Part shown: piece after piece, positions 8,244 to 16,015 of the stretch | How the letters are laid out: each line of letters begins with the position of its first letter | How positions within the stretch are numbered: the stretch's first letter is position 1 | Assembly: GCF_009649845.1 (NCBI RefSeq) | Contig: NZ_WJIE01000013.1 | Span: 159,836-223,835, forward strand | Length of the DNA stretch: 64,000 nucleotides | Source: Polyangium spumosum | GTDB taxonomy: Bacteria > Myxococcota_A > Polyangia > Polyangiales > Polyangiaceae | Direction of reading: 5' to 3' | Translations under genes and position numbers: made by a program | Notes under the pieces: model-generated | Told to the model about the DNA's origin: nothing | The model's database searches: none | Seen by the model: the letters and a program-made list of their open reading frames with translations, nothing else

Positions 8244-9131
8244 TCAGGGTCTGGCGAGGCCCATCTCCGAGGCCACGCCCGTCCCGGGCGAGGAGGCGAC
8301 GACGGGGGCCGGCAAGAGCCGCGGCTTCGGCTGCGCGCCGCGTGTCTCGTCGGCGAAGGCCACGAGCGCGTTCGTCTGGACATGCACGCGTCTGGCGAGC
8401 GCGCGGGCCCCGTCGGCGGCGATCTTGCCTTGCTCGTCGCGGTGCGAGCGCGCGGCGCCGATCATCTGCTCCTTCTTCGAGACCCTGAGCGGCTCGGTCA
8501 CGGAGAACAGGATCGTCCCCGTGCGCACGTCGAGGAAATCGGCCTGTGCGATGCCGTGGCTCTCGACCGTGACGCCCGGCGCGAGGAACATGCCGATCAC
8601 CGTGGGATAGAGCCAAGCCCAGCCGTTCAGGTGCGTGCTGTCCTCGAAGCGCTCCGAATACAACACGAGATACCGGAGCCGGTAGCGCGCGGCGATGACG
8701 CGCAGGCCCTCGATACCGCCCACGTTGGGCAGGTCGGTGGAGATGTCGGTGACGGCCGAGAAGTTCGGGTTCCCGGCGAGGGCCTTGGCGAAATGGTGGG
8801 ACGCCGTGTTGCGCAGGCCGAGCGAAGGCGCGCCTTTCGGGTCGAAGGGCTCGGCCAGGGGAATGACGCCGATACGCGCGGGGAGCTGCAGATCGATGGG
8901 CGCTTCGAGCACGCGTTGCAGGTCCTGCTCCGTGAGCGCGCCGGTCACGTCCCTCGTGAAGTAGGAGCGCTCGAGGGCGGGCTGGCTGGGCATGGCCATC
9001 TCGGGCCGCGCGGCGCCGGCCATGGCGTGGGGTTCGGCGGCCATGGGCGGCGCGCTGCCGCAGCCGGCGAGCAGCGCGAGGGAGGCGAGGGCGGGCGCGA
9101 AGGTCGAGGCGAGGCGGTTCGAGGCGATCAT
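8244..9131 (-). CDS. Lipoprotein, function unknown
   Basis: A 295-residue protein with a signal peptide ending in LLAGC, a good lipobox (Cys at about residue 24), followed by an Ala/Met/Pro-rich linker to about residue 50. The folded part starts with RIGVIPLAEPFDP and contains GIEGLRVIAARYRLRYLVLYSERFED, then a hydrophobic WLYPTVIGMFLAPGV. The pattern of a Rossmann-like strand and RVIAARYRLRYLVL suggests the GNA1162/LPP20-like outer-membrane lipoproteins that help assemble surface structures, but this is weak. It is the only gene in its transcription unit. Confidence 0.7.
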   Translation of the reverse strand: MIASNRLASTFAPALASLALLAGCGSAPPMAAEPHAMAGAARPEMAMPSQPALERSYFTRDVTGALTEQDLQRVLEAPIDLQLPARIGVIPLAEPFDPKGAPSLGLRNTASHHFAKALAGNPNFSAVTDISTDLPNVGGIEGLRVIAARYRLRYLVLYSERFEDSTHLNGWAWLYPTVIGMFLAPGVTVESHGIAQADFLDVRTGTILFSVTEPLRVSKKEQMIGAARSHRDEQGKIAADGARALARRVHVQTNALVAFADETRGAQPKPRLLPAPVVASSPGTGVASEMGLARP

Positions 9132-9203
9132 GGCGGCTATCCGTTCTCCGTGGCGTGTGCATCGGGAACGAGGACGCCGGCTTCGCCTTACACGGCGATC
9201 TCG

Positions 9204-9767
9204 CTAGCCCTGGGCGCGCGCCGCGAGGGGGGCGAAGAGCAGCGACCGGTAATGGGCGAGCTCCTCGATCGATTCGCGGATGTCGTCGAGCGCGCGGTGC
9301 GTCTCCTTCTTCTTCGGCGCTTGCCGCGCCGGGCACCACCGCTTCACGAGCTCCTTCAGCGTGGACACGTCGATCATGCGGTAATGCAGGTGGGCCACGA
9401 ACGCGGGCATGTACCGCTCGAGGAACTCGCGGTCCTTCCACACGGAGTTGCCGCAGAGCGGCGCGGTCCCCTTCGTCACGTGCTTCTGCACGAAGGCGAG
9501 CGTCTGCGCGGCGGCGTCTTCGAGCGAGACCGTCGAAGCGGGGATCCGCTCGAGCAGCCCCGATCGGGCGTGCAGGTCGCGGACGAAGTCGTTCATCGTG
9601 GCGAGCACCTCCGGCGGCTGGTGGATGACGAGGTTCGGCCCCTCCTCCACCACGCGGAGGTTCGAGTCCGTGATGATCGTGGCGATCTCGACGATCACGC
9701 AGCGCTCCGGATCGAGCCCAGTCATCTCCAGATCCACCCACACGAGGCGGTCCGACGGTTCGGCCAT
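9204..9767 (-). CDS. orn: Oligoribonuclease
   Basis: A 187-residue DEDDh 3'-5' exoribonuclease that degrades 2-5 nt RNA (and pGpG) to mononucleotides, completing RNA turnover. The catalytic residues are readable: D12 and E14 in VWVDLEMTGLDP, the second Asp within CGNSVWKDREFLERYMP, and the His-Asp pair in HRALDDIRES. HYRMIDVSTLKELVKRW is the characteristic Orn block. Length matches the family (about 180). The start at 9767 is chosen because a TATGCT box lies exactly 7 nt upstream and because family members begin only a few residues before WVDLEMTG; an in-frame ATG at 9785 would add six unusual residues. Confidence 0.95.
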   Translation of the reverse strand: MAEPSDRLVWVDLEMTGLDPERCVIVEIATIITDSNLRVVEEGPNLVIHQPPEVLATMNDFVRDLHARSGLLERIPASTVSLEDAAAQTLAFVQKHVTKGTAPLCGNSVWKDREFLERYMPAFVAHLHYRMIDVSTLKELVKRWCPARQAPKKKETHRALDDIRESIEELAHYRSLLFAPLAARAQG

Positions 9768-9774
9768 GGCGCGG

Positions 9775-9780
9775 AGCATA
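9775..9780 (-). promoter_or_regulatory. TANNNT box before orn
   Basis: On the minus strand TATGCT ends 7 nt before the orn ATG, with CCGCGCC between, a spacer that has no Shine-Dalgarno character. It faces the CDF-transporter box at 9868 in the divergent intergenic region. Confidence 0.5.
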
Positions 9781-9867
9781 GTCAACGAAGCCCCGCCCGC
9801 CCAAGATTTGGACCCGCTCGGCTCGTCCGCCGCGTCGATCGGGGCCTTCGCCCGCTCGTGGATGGAC

Positions 9868-9873
9868 TACCCT
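9868..9873 (+). promoter_or_regulatory. TANNNT box before the CDF transporter gene
   Basis: TACCCT ends 7 nt before the ATG at 9881. The spacer CCGGGCC has no ribosome-binding-site character. Confidence 0.45.
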
Positions 9874-9880
9874 CCGGGCC

Positions 9881-10957
9881 ATGGCACGTGCGGCGCAGCC
9901 GGACGAACACGCGCATCACGACCACGCGCATCACGACGATCACGATCACGCGCACGCGCACCACGATCACGACCACGACCATGGCCACGCGCATGGCCTG
10001 AGCGAGCTGCGGCGCACGCCGATCCGGCGGCTCGTCATCGCGTTCGCGATCACGGCCGGCTTCATGGTCGTCGAGGCGATCGTCGGCTTCTTGTCGGGCA
10101 GCCTCGCGCTCCTCGCGGACGCCGGGCACATGCTCGCGGACGCGGCGGCGCTCGCGCTCGCCATGATCGCGCAGCGCATCGCCTCGCAGCAGCGCACGCG
10201 CGCCCGCACCTACGGGTATCGCCGCGCCGAGGTGCTCGCGGCCTTCGCGAACGGCGTCGCCCTCGCGCTCACGGCCGTGTGGATCTTCGGCGAGGCCGTG
10301 CAGCGCTTCCAGGAGCCGCGCTCGATCGACGGCACGGCCATGACGGCCACGGCGGTGGTGGGCCTCGTGGTCAACCTGCTCGCCGCGGCGGTGCTCTCGA
10401 TCGGCGAAAAGGGGCACAACATCAACACGCGCGCCGCGCTCGCGCACGTCCTCTCCGACGCGCTCGGCTCCGTCGGCGCGATCGTGGGCGGCGTGCTCGT
10501 CCTCTCGCTCGGCTGGACCCGCGCCGACCCGATCATCAGCGGCGTCATCGCGCTCCTGATCTGCTGGGGCGGCTTCAAGCTCGTGCGCGACACCTCGCAC
10601 GTGCTCATGGAGGGCAGCCCCATCGAGATCGACATCGCGCACGTGGAGGAGACGCTGCTCAAGGTCCCCGGCGTCACGGGCTTCCACGACCTGCACGTCT
10701 GGTCGATCTCGGAGGGCTTCGACGTGCTCACCGTGCACATCGTCATCGCCCGCGGCTTCCACGGCACCGACGTCGTCCAGGCCGTCGCCGCGCGCCTGCG
10801 CGAGGCCCACGGCCTCGAGCACTGCACGATCCAGCCCGAGCCCACCTCCGAGCCCCAGCTCGTGCCCCTCCGGCGCAAGTCGCACACGGAAATTCCTTCG
10901 ACCTCAAACGAACCGAAGCTCCCCCTCTCCCGTGAGGGAGAGGGGGATGGGGGGTGA
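9881..10957 (+). CDS. Cation diffusion facilitator (CzcD/ZitB-like zinc/cobalt exporter)
   Basis: A 358-residue CDF transporter that exports Zn2+/Co2+/Cd2+ by proton antiport. Residues 10-38 are almost entirely His and Asp, a metal-binding tail. Six membrane helices follow; the metal site is formed by LADAGHMLADAAAL (about 82-95, helix II) and AHVLSDALGSVGA (about 188-200, helix V), the two HxxxD pairs typical of zinc-selective members. The cytoplasmic C-terminal domain includes VTGFHDLHVWSISEG. The last 15 or so residues (PLSREGEGDGG) are unlike the family and are encoded by a dispersed hairpin repeat, so the natural C-terminus may have been altered by insertion of that element. Confidence 0.93.
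   Translation: MARAAQPDEHAHHDHAHHDDHDHAHAHHDHDHDHGHAHGLSELRRTPIRRLVIAFAITAGFMVVEAIVGFLSGSLALLADAGHMLADAAALALAMIAQRIASQQRTRARTYGYRRAEVLAAFANGVALALTAVWIFGEAVQRFQEPRSIDGTAMTATAVVGLVVNLLAAAVLSIGEKGHNINTRAALAHVLSDALGSVGAIVGGVLVLSLGWTRADPIISGVIALLICWGGFKLVRDTSHVLMEGSPIEIDIAHVEETLLKVPGVTGFHDLHVWSISEGFDVLTVHIVIARGFHGTDVVQAVAARLREAHGLEHCTIQPEPTSEPQLVPLRRKSHTEIPSTSNEPKLPLSREGEGDGG
10921..10957. repeat. Dispersed GC hairpin element, copy A
   Basis: CCCCCTCTCCC (10921-10931) and GGGAGAGGGGG (10936-10946) form a perfect 11-bp stem with the tetraloop GTGA, followed by TGGGGGGTGAGG. Copies with the same layout lie near 26860 and 46705. This copy encodes the end of the CDF transporter. Confidence 0.8.
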
Positions 10958-10980
10958 GGGAAGGGTACGAGCTGATCGTC

Positions 10981-12192
10981 TCAGGGCCCGGAGAACATCT
11001 CCGTCACCCAGTACGACCCGTCGGCCGCGCGCGCGACGGCCACGCCGACCTTCGTGAACCGCTCGAGCAGGAGGTTGCCGCGATGCGACGGGCTCGCCCA
11101 GAGCGCCCGATGCGCGTTCGGCAAGGAGCTCGCGCTCGCCACGTTCTCCCCGGCGATCGCCGCCTTGATCCCCGCCGCCTCGATGCGCTTGCGTGGATCG
11201 CCGCCGCCCACGTCGTGGCCCACGATCCGCGCCTTCATCATCTCCTCCGAGTGCGCCTTCGCGACCTTGTCGAGCGCCGGATCCCGCACGAGCGGCTTGC
11301 GACCCTCGGCGATGCGCGCCGCGTTGATCATGCGCAGCATCGCGTCCGCGTCGTCCTTCGCGCCCGCCGCGGCCTCCTCGCCCGGCACCGCTGCGCGCAC
11401 GAACGCGCTCGGCGGCTTCTGCCCCGCGTAGATCGTCGTCTCCAGCACGGGCCGCGGACCCGTCGACACCGTGGCGAGCACCTGCACGAGCCACGCGCCC
11501 GGCTGATCCACCGCGAACGTCGAGCGAATCTTGCCCCCCGACAGCGAGCTCGGCACCGTGCGCGGCGCCGCGCGTGGCCCGAGCAGCACCACCTGCACGC
11601 CCGAGGCTGGCACGAGCATCGTCCCTTCCAGCGTGATCCACTGCCCGACCCGCGCGGACGTCGTCACCGGCGCCATGTCCGCGAGCGCGTCGAACGTGAT
11701 CACCGTCGCGACCCCGGCGCCGTTCTCCCCGTCGAGCTTCGCGACCCCGCATCGCCGCTTGCCGAGCGTACGAATGCCGCCGATCCACCCCTTGAACCGC
11801 GCCTCCGTGTCTGCGTCGTCGAGGTTCTGCCCCGAGAGCGACCACGCCTTCGGCCACACGTGGGGATCTCCCGCGGCGCGCAGCGCGAAGGCGAGCTCGT
11901 CGGCCGTCAGCGCGCTCGCGCCGTCGAGCTGGCGCCGCGCCACGATCCCCGCGACGTCCATGAGCGCGCCGTCGGCGGGCCCGCAGAGGCCGAGGAGCGA
12001 CGCCTCGCGTGGCGTGGTCTTCGGGGCGGCGGGGCGGGGGGACGAGACGGACGGCTTCCAGGTGACGCGGAGCGCGCCGGCTTCGGCGGTCGCGACGAGC
12101 GGCAGGACGAGGGCCGTGAGGGCGGGCAGGGCGCAGGCGAGGGCGTGGAGGAGGGACGGACCGCGGTGCAAACGGCGCGAATGCGTGTTCAT
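10981..12192 (-). CDS. CAP-domain (SCP/PR1-like) secreted protein
   Basis: A 403-residue exported protein: a signal peptide (hydrophobic 18-38, ending near TAEAGA), a central unassigned domain (about 60-240), and a C-terminal CAP domain (about 280-403). The CAP signature is MLRMINAARIAEGRKPLVRD, AKAHSEEMMKARIVGHD, GENVASASS and ALWASPSHRGNLL, with the conserved His/Glu pairs. Bacterial CAP proteins are extracytoplasmic with mostly unknown biochemistry, some linked to cell wall or lipid binding. It starts 17 bp after the stop of the upstream TPR lipoprotein gene on the same strand, so the two probably form an operon. Confidence 0.85.
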   Translation of the reverse strand: MNTHSRRLHRGPSLLHALACALPALTALVLPLVATAEAGALRVTWKPSVSSPRPAAPKTTPREASLLGLCGPADGALMDVAGIVARRQLDGASALTADELAFALRAAGDPHVWPKAWSLSGQNLDDADTEARFKGWIGGIRTLGKRRCGVAKLDGENGAGVATVITFDALADMAPVTTSARVGQWITLEGTMLVPASGVQVVLLGPRAAPRTVPSSLSGGKIRSTFAVDQPGAWLVQVLATVSTGPRPVLETTIYAGQKPPSAFVRAAVPGEEAAAGAKDDADAMLRMINAARIAEGRKPLVRDPALDKVAKAHSEEMMKARIVGHDVGGGDPRKRIEAAGIKAAIAGENVASASSLPNAHRALWASPSHRGNLLLERFTKVGVAVARAADGSYWVTEMFSGP

Positions 12193-12209
12193 CGACGACC
12201 TCCGGGGGG

Positions 12210-13517
12210 TCAACGCGCCGCCGTGTACACCCCTTGGTCGGGGTCGGCGACGAGCGGCGCGCCGAGCATCGTGCGTTCGACGTAACGCACCATGGCCCGA
12301 TGCACTTCGCGTGGGGCCACGCGCGCTCGCTCGGGACGGTGCCGGCCCAGGATCTCGGTCATCACGTAGCCGCCGAGGCCTTCGTCGCGGGCGATGTCGA
12401 CGAGCGCGTCCATCGTCGGATCCGCCGCTCCTTTGCCCGACATCCGCGCAGCGACGTACACCCCGATCGCCGACTCCATGCAGATGAGCTCTTCCATCAT
12501 GGTGAGGTGGTAGGGCACGTCCTCCGGCTGCTCGAAGATCCGGGCGCGGACCTTGGGCTCGTAGCGCATCACGGCGCGGCATCCGGCGTAGATGCGCGCC
12601 GGCTCGCCGCCCGAGGAGCCGACGTGGATCGCGCCCGCGCTGTCGACGTCGACGAAGACCCGGAAGAGGGGCAGCCGCGTGAGGCGCGACGAGGCGAGGC
12701 CGTTCGTGAGCCTGTCCGCGAGCGCGAGGGCGCGGCGCGAGGCCGGCCAGTAGGCGATGGCCTCGGCGAGCCAGCGGCGCGCCTCGTCGCGATCGCCGCG
12801 TTTTGCGGCGAGCTCGGCGATCCCGAGGTGCGCCGTCGCGAGCGTCGGATCGATGATGACCGCCTCCTCGAACGCGTCGCGCGCTTCTTTCGCCTGGCCC
12901 TTCGCCGCGAGCATGTCGCCGAGCTCGAGCGCGATCGCCGCGGCGGGCGTCGCGACGAGGGCGGCCCGGAACGCGTCGGAGGCGGCCTTCGTATCGCCGA
13001 CGTCGCGCTTCGCGCGGGCCGTCGCGAGCGAGGCCTTCGCCTCCTCCGAGAGCTTCACCTCGGTCAGCGTGAGAGAGCGATCCTTGCGGCTCATCTCCGC
13101 TGCTTGCCAGGGATCCGGTTCTGCGGATGGGGGCGGGCCGTACTGCGCGATCAGGTTCGCGAGCTCCGGCGGCGCGTCGTCGAGCGAGTAGAGCCGCGGG
13201 GATTTGTCGATCACCGTCACGATCAGGCTGGAGAAACGCAGCGTCCTGCGCAGGTCGTCGACGCGCGCCGGGCCGGCGTACTCGAAGCGGCCGAGGTCGG
13301 GATAGACGGGCGCCGCGGGCGTCTGAATGGGCGTATCGACCGGGGCGAGCAGGGCGCGCTGGGCGGCGGAGTACGCGGGGAGCCACGCGGGTGCGCCCGA
13401 CCGCGCCTGGATCTCCGCGGCCTCGGGCGACGGGGGTGCGGGGGTCATCGGTGTGGCGCCGGCGCAGCCAACGCTGCCGAGCGCGAACGTGACGAGCGCT
13501 GCCCGAGCTCCACGCAT
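12210..13517 (-). CDS. TPR-containing lipoprotein
   Basis: A 435-residue protein. The start at 13517 gives MRGARAALVTFALGSVGC, a signal peptide with the Cys of a lipobox at residue 18; the frame is open to 13580 but the upstream residues are not signal-like. A Pro/Ala linker leads to tetratricopeptide-like helices around residues 170-270: ARDAFEEAVIIDPTLATAHLGIAELAAKRGDRDEARRWLAEA-type repeats with Ala8 and Ala20. After it comes a domain with YAGCRAVMRYEP and MMEELICMESAIG that I do not recognise. Probably an envelope scaffold. It is followed at 17 bp by the CAP-domain gene. Confidence 0.78.
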   Translation of the reverse strand: MRGARAALVTFALGSVGCAGATPMTPAPPSPEAAEIQARSGAPAWLPAYSAAQRALLAPVDTPIQTPAAPVYPDLGRFEYAGPARVDDLRRTLRFSSLIVTVIDKSPRLYSLDDAPPELANLIAQYGPPPSAEPDPWQAAEMSRKDRSLTLTEVKLSEEAKASLATARAKRDVGDTKAASDAFRAALVATPAAAIALELGDMLAAKGQAKEARDAFEEAVIIDPTLATAHLGIAELAAKRGDRDEARRWLAEAIAYWPASRRALALADRLTNGLASSRLTRLPLFRVFVDVDSAGAIHVGSSGGEPARIYAGCRAVMRYEPKVRARIFEQPEDVPYHLTMMEELICMESAIGVYVAARMSGKGAADPTMDALVDIARDEGLGGYVMTEILGRHRPERARVAPREVHRAMVRYVERTMLGAPLVADPDQGVYTAAR

Positions 13518-13613
13518 GCCTTTGGTGGTAGCAAATTTCGGCGCGCCTGACACTCGCCGGGTGCGCACGCGGATGACCACGCGAGAAGGAGCGTCTCTTC
13601 GGCTTTTCCGTGG

Positions 13614-13619
13614 TACGCT
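13614..13619 (+). promoter_or_regulatory. TANNNT box before the MCE gene
   Basis: TACGCT ends 8 nt before the TTG at 13628 and lies inside the frame if the earlier GTG (13610) were used. The box therefore favours TTG 13628 as the start. Confidence 0.5.
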
Positions 13620-13627
13620 CGGCCTGC

Positions 13628-15097
13628 TTGGGCATCGAGGTCAATAGAGGCGCCAAGGTCGGGCTGATGACCGTCGCGCTCGCGGCGGCGGCGTGGGGCG
13701 CGTATCGCTTCATCTCGCCGGACGCGGGTACGGAGAACGGTTATCGCGTCTGGGCGCATTTGCCCGACGTCACGGGCGTCGCGCCGCACTCGCGCGTGAT
13801 GATCCAGGGCATCCAGGTCGGCACGGTCGACCGCATCTGGCTCGACGGCGGCAAAGCGCGCGTCGACATCAAGATGTTCCCGACGGCCCCGCTCTTCGAC
13901 GACGCGGCCATTGGAAAACGCGCGACGAGCCTCATCGGCGAATATTACATCGTGCTCGCGCCCGGGACGGAGGGTTTGCCCCGCATCCCCGACCAGGGGC
14001 AGATCAAGAACTACATCGAGGAGCCCTCGATCCAGTCCTTGCAGGGGCAGGTCTCGGAGATCCTGAAGGACGTCAAGACGGTCACCGAGTCCTTGAAGGG
14101 CACGGTGGGCAGCGACCAGGGCAAGGATCAGCTCGAGAAGATCCTGAAGAACCTCGCCGAGGTTACCGAGGCGCTGAACGAGACGGTCAAGGAGAACCGC
14201 ACGGCGGTCCGCGACACGATCAACAACATCAACACGATCACCCAGAACTCGCAGCCGAACATCAACGCGATCCTCGACAACCTGCGGCAGGTGACGGGCG
14301 ACGTCCGCAAGATGACGAGCGCGAACGGCGGCGACGGCGGCAAGGCGGGGGAGCTGCGCAGCGCGGCGGCGCGGATCGACAAGGCGACGACCTCGCTCGA
14401 GAGCGCGCTCGCCCACGCGGACAACGTCGCGGCGCGGATCGATCGTGGCGAGGGCACGCTCGGCAAGCTCTCGAAGGACGAGACGCTCATCAACGAGGTC
14501 GAGAGCGCGGTCGGCGACGTGGGCGAGCTCGTCGGCGGCATGGGCCGATTGCAGACGGTCGTCGGCCTGCGGACCGATTACAACTTCCTCGCCAATACCA
14601 TCAAGAGCTACGTCGAGCTCCGCCTGCAGCCGGCCGAGGACAAGTATTACCTCATCCAGCTCGTCAACGACCCGCGCGGCCTCACCACGTTCGAGCAGAT
14701 CGACGTGGACACGACGAACCCGAACGACCCGCCGCATTACCGCGAGGTCCGCACGACCACGACGAACGCCCTCCGCTTCTCGTTCCAGTTCGCCAAACGC
14801 CTCGGGCCCTTCACGGGCCGGTTCGGCATCATGGAGTCGACCGGCGGCCTCGGCCTCGACATGCACCTGCTCGACGATCGCTTCGAGCTCCGGCAGGACC
14901 TCTTCGGCTTCGGCGAGCAGATCTCCCCGCGCTGGAGGGTCGCGCTCGCGTACGAGTTCATCCGCAAGCTCTGGCTGCTCGGCGGCGTCGACGACATCCT
15001 GAACGCCGACCGGCGCGATTACTTCATCGGCCTTCAGCTCCGCTTCAACGACAAGGACCTGAAGACGATCCTGCCGTTCACGCCTCCGGTCTTCTGA
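13628..15097 (+). CDS. MCE (MlaD-like) protein with coiled coil and a barrel-like C-terminus
   Basis: About 489 residues. A short N-terminal membrane helix (LMTVALAAAAWGAYRF) is followed by one MCE domain (about 35-115) with the hallmark VMIQGIQVGTVDRI. Residues about 125-290 are a coiled coil rich in Asn/Lys/Glu heptads (NETVKENRTAVRDTINNIN). From about 300 to the end, alternating amphipathic strands (RTDYNFLANTIKSYVELRLQP, RFSFQFAKRLGP, DYFIGLQLRF) look like an outer-membrane beta-barrel. MCE proteins carry phospholipids between membranes; the fusion suggests a single polypeptide bridging inner and outer membrane. No MlaE/MlaF genes lie nearby. TTG 13628 starts at the usual MCE N-terminus, GIEVNRGAKVG; GTG 13610 is an alternative. 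Confidence 0.82.
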   Translation: MGIEVNRGAKVGLMTVALAAAAWGAYRFISPDAGTENGYRVWAHLPDVTGVAPHSRVMIQGIQVGTVDRIWLDGGKARVDIKMFPTAPLFDDAAIGKRATSLIGEYYIVLAPGTEGLPRIPDQGQIKNYIEEPSIQSLQGQVSEILKDVKTVTESLKGTVGSDQGKDQLEKILKNLAEVTEALNETVKENRTAVRDTINNINTITQNSQPNINAILDNLRQVTGDVRKMTSANGGDGGKAGELRSAAARIDKATTSLESALAHADNVAARIDRGEGTLGKLSKDETLINEVESAVGDVGELVGGMGRLQTVVGLRTDYNFLANTIKSYVELRLQPAEDKYYLIQLVNDPRGLTTFEQIDVDTTNPNDPPHYREVRTTTTNALRFSFQFAKRLGPFTGRFGIMESTGGLGLDMHLLDDRFELRQDLFGFGEQISPRWRVALAYEFIRKLWLLGGVDDILNADRRDYFIGLQLRFNDKDLKTILPFTPPVF

Positions 15098-15276
15098 CAG
15101 CGCGCGTGGTGCGGAGCGCGCGCCGCGCCGATCTCTCCGCAGCCCGGCGCCGCGGCGCGCGCTCCGCAGCCGATTTCTCGCTGAAATCGCAGATCCGTGG
15201 CAGAAACGAGGTCGGCACGGGTCGTGCAATTCCTCTTCGCGAGCGCCGCGACAAGGCGCTGTCCAAGGAGCCAGCC

Positions 15277-15729
15277 ATGACGCACCTCGCCTCGTTCTTC
15301 CGCCCCCTCGCCGTCGCCCTCAGCCTCGCTTTCGTCGCCGCGCCCACGGTCGCCTTCGCGGGCACGGACGCCGCCCCCGCCGCGGCCAAGGACGAGGCCG
15401 GCAAGAAGAAGCGCCCCGCCTTCCCGATCCCGGCCGACAGGTTCGAGCAGCAGGTGAACAAGCGCATCGAAAAGGTCCGCGAGCGCATGGAGAGCCGCAT
15501 GAAGGCGAAAAACGTCCCCGAGGCCAAGCGCGAGAGCCTCCGCAAGGCCTTCGACGCCAAGGCCACCGAGATCCGCGCCGCCGCCAAGCGCGTCGGGCAG
15601 GACGGCACGGTCACGAAGGACGAGGCCAAGGAGGTCCGCAAGCTCGCCCGCTCGCTGAAGCCCCACAAGGGCAAGGGCAAGGGCAAAAACAAGGGCCACC
15701 ACGCCAAGAAGCACGGCCAAACCGCCTGA
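15277..15729 (+). CDS. Small secreted Lys-rich helical protein
   Basis: A 150-residue protein with a strong AAGGAG ribosome binding site 6 nt before the ATG and a clear signal peptide (hydrophobic 10-26, cleavage near AFA-GTDA). The mature protein is charged and predicted helical: PADRFEQQVNKRIEKVRERMESRM, then KRESLRKAFDAKATEIRAAAKRV, ending in a Lys/Gly/His tail (KGKGKGKNKGHH). The helical part loosely resembles Spy/CpxP-like periplasmic proteins; the basic tail might bind polyanions. The gene is free-standing, 179 bp after the MCE gene. No enzymatic motif. Confidence 0.75.
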   Translation: MTHLASFFRPLAVALSLAFVAAPTVAFAGTDAAPAAAKDEAGKKKRPAFPIPADRFEQQVNKRIEKVRERMESRMKAKNVPEAKRESLRKAFDAKATEIRAAAKRVGQDGTVTKDEAKEVRKLARSLKPHKGKGKGKNKGHHAKKHGQTA

Positions 15730-15755
15730 CACGCGATCCGACCCGCCCCACCCCG

Positions 15756-15816
15756 CCTCGACCGGAGCCATCCGCTGTACTACTGAACAGCCGCACCCTG
15801 TACGCTCCGGTCGAGG
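15756..15816. repeat. Perfect 13-bp inverted repeat with 35-nt spacer
   Basis: CCTCGACCGGAGC (15756-15768) and GCTCCGGTCGAGG (15804-15816) are exact complements. The spacer holds TACTGAA at 15781-15787, the same 7-mer that forms the palindrome in the promoter at 15922, and two copies of CTGTAC. No T-tract follows, so a terminator is not obvious. It lies 27 bp after the stop of the Lys-rich protein gene. Confidence 0.7.
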
Positions 15817-15921
15817 TGCTCCCGAACAGGTGTCCGAACCCACGTCACGCCCGTTCGTCCGCTGGAACTTCAAGGGTTTTTCGGCGGTGGATCTCGCGAC
15901 GAACCTGGATCGAGAGCCCGG

Positions 15922-15950
15922 TTGACATGTACTGAAACTTAGTTCAGTAT
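15922..15950 (+). promoter_or_regulatory. Sigma70-type promoter with palindromic operator before the caspase-like gene
   Basis: TTGACA at 15922-15927 is a consensus -35 box, followed after 17 nt by CAGTAT at 15945-15950. TACTGAA (15930-15936) and TTCAGTA (15943-15949) form an inverted repeat with a 6-nt gap inside the spacer and -10 box, an arrangement typical of repressor operators of the TetR kind. The transcript would have a leader of about 60 nt before the ATG at 16016. Confidence 0.65.
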
Positions 15951-16015
15951 CCGGCCGAGGTCGCGCCGCGCCCGGACGTGCTGCTCGGGCCTGCGCGCGC
16001 GCCCGGGAAGTCGCC

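Noticed and set aside
10981..13713. A 910-residue minus-strand ORF that covers the CAP gene and runs into the TPR gene
   Set aside because: The first 500 residues lie in a different frame of the TPR gene; the signal peptide at 12192 marks the actual start.
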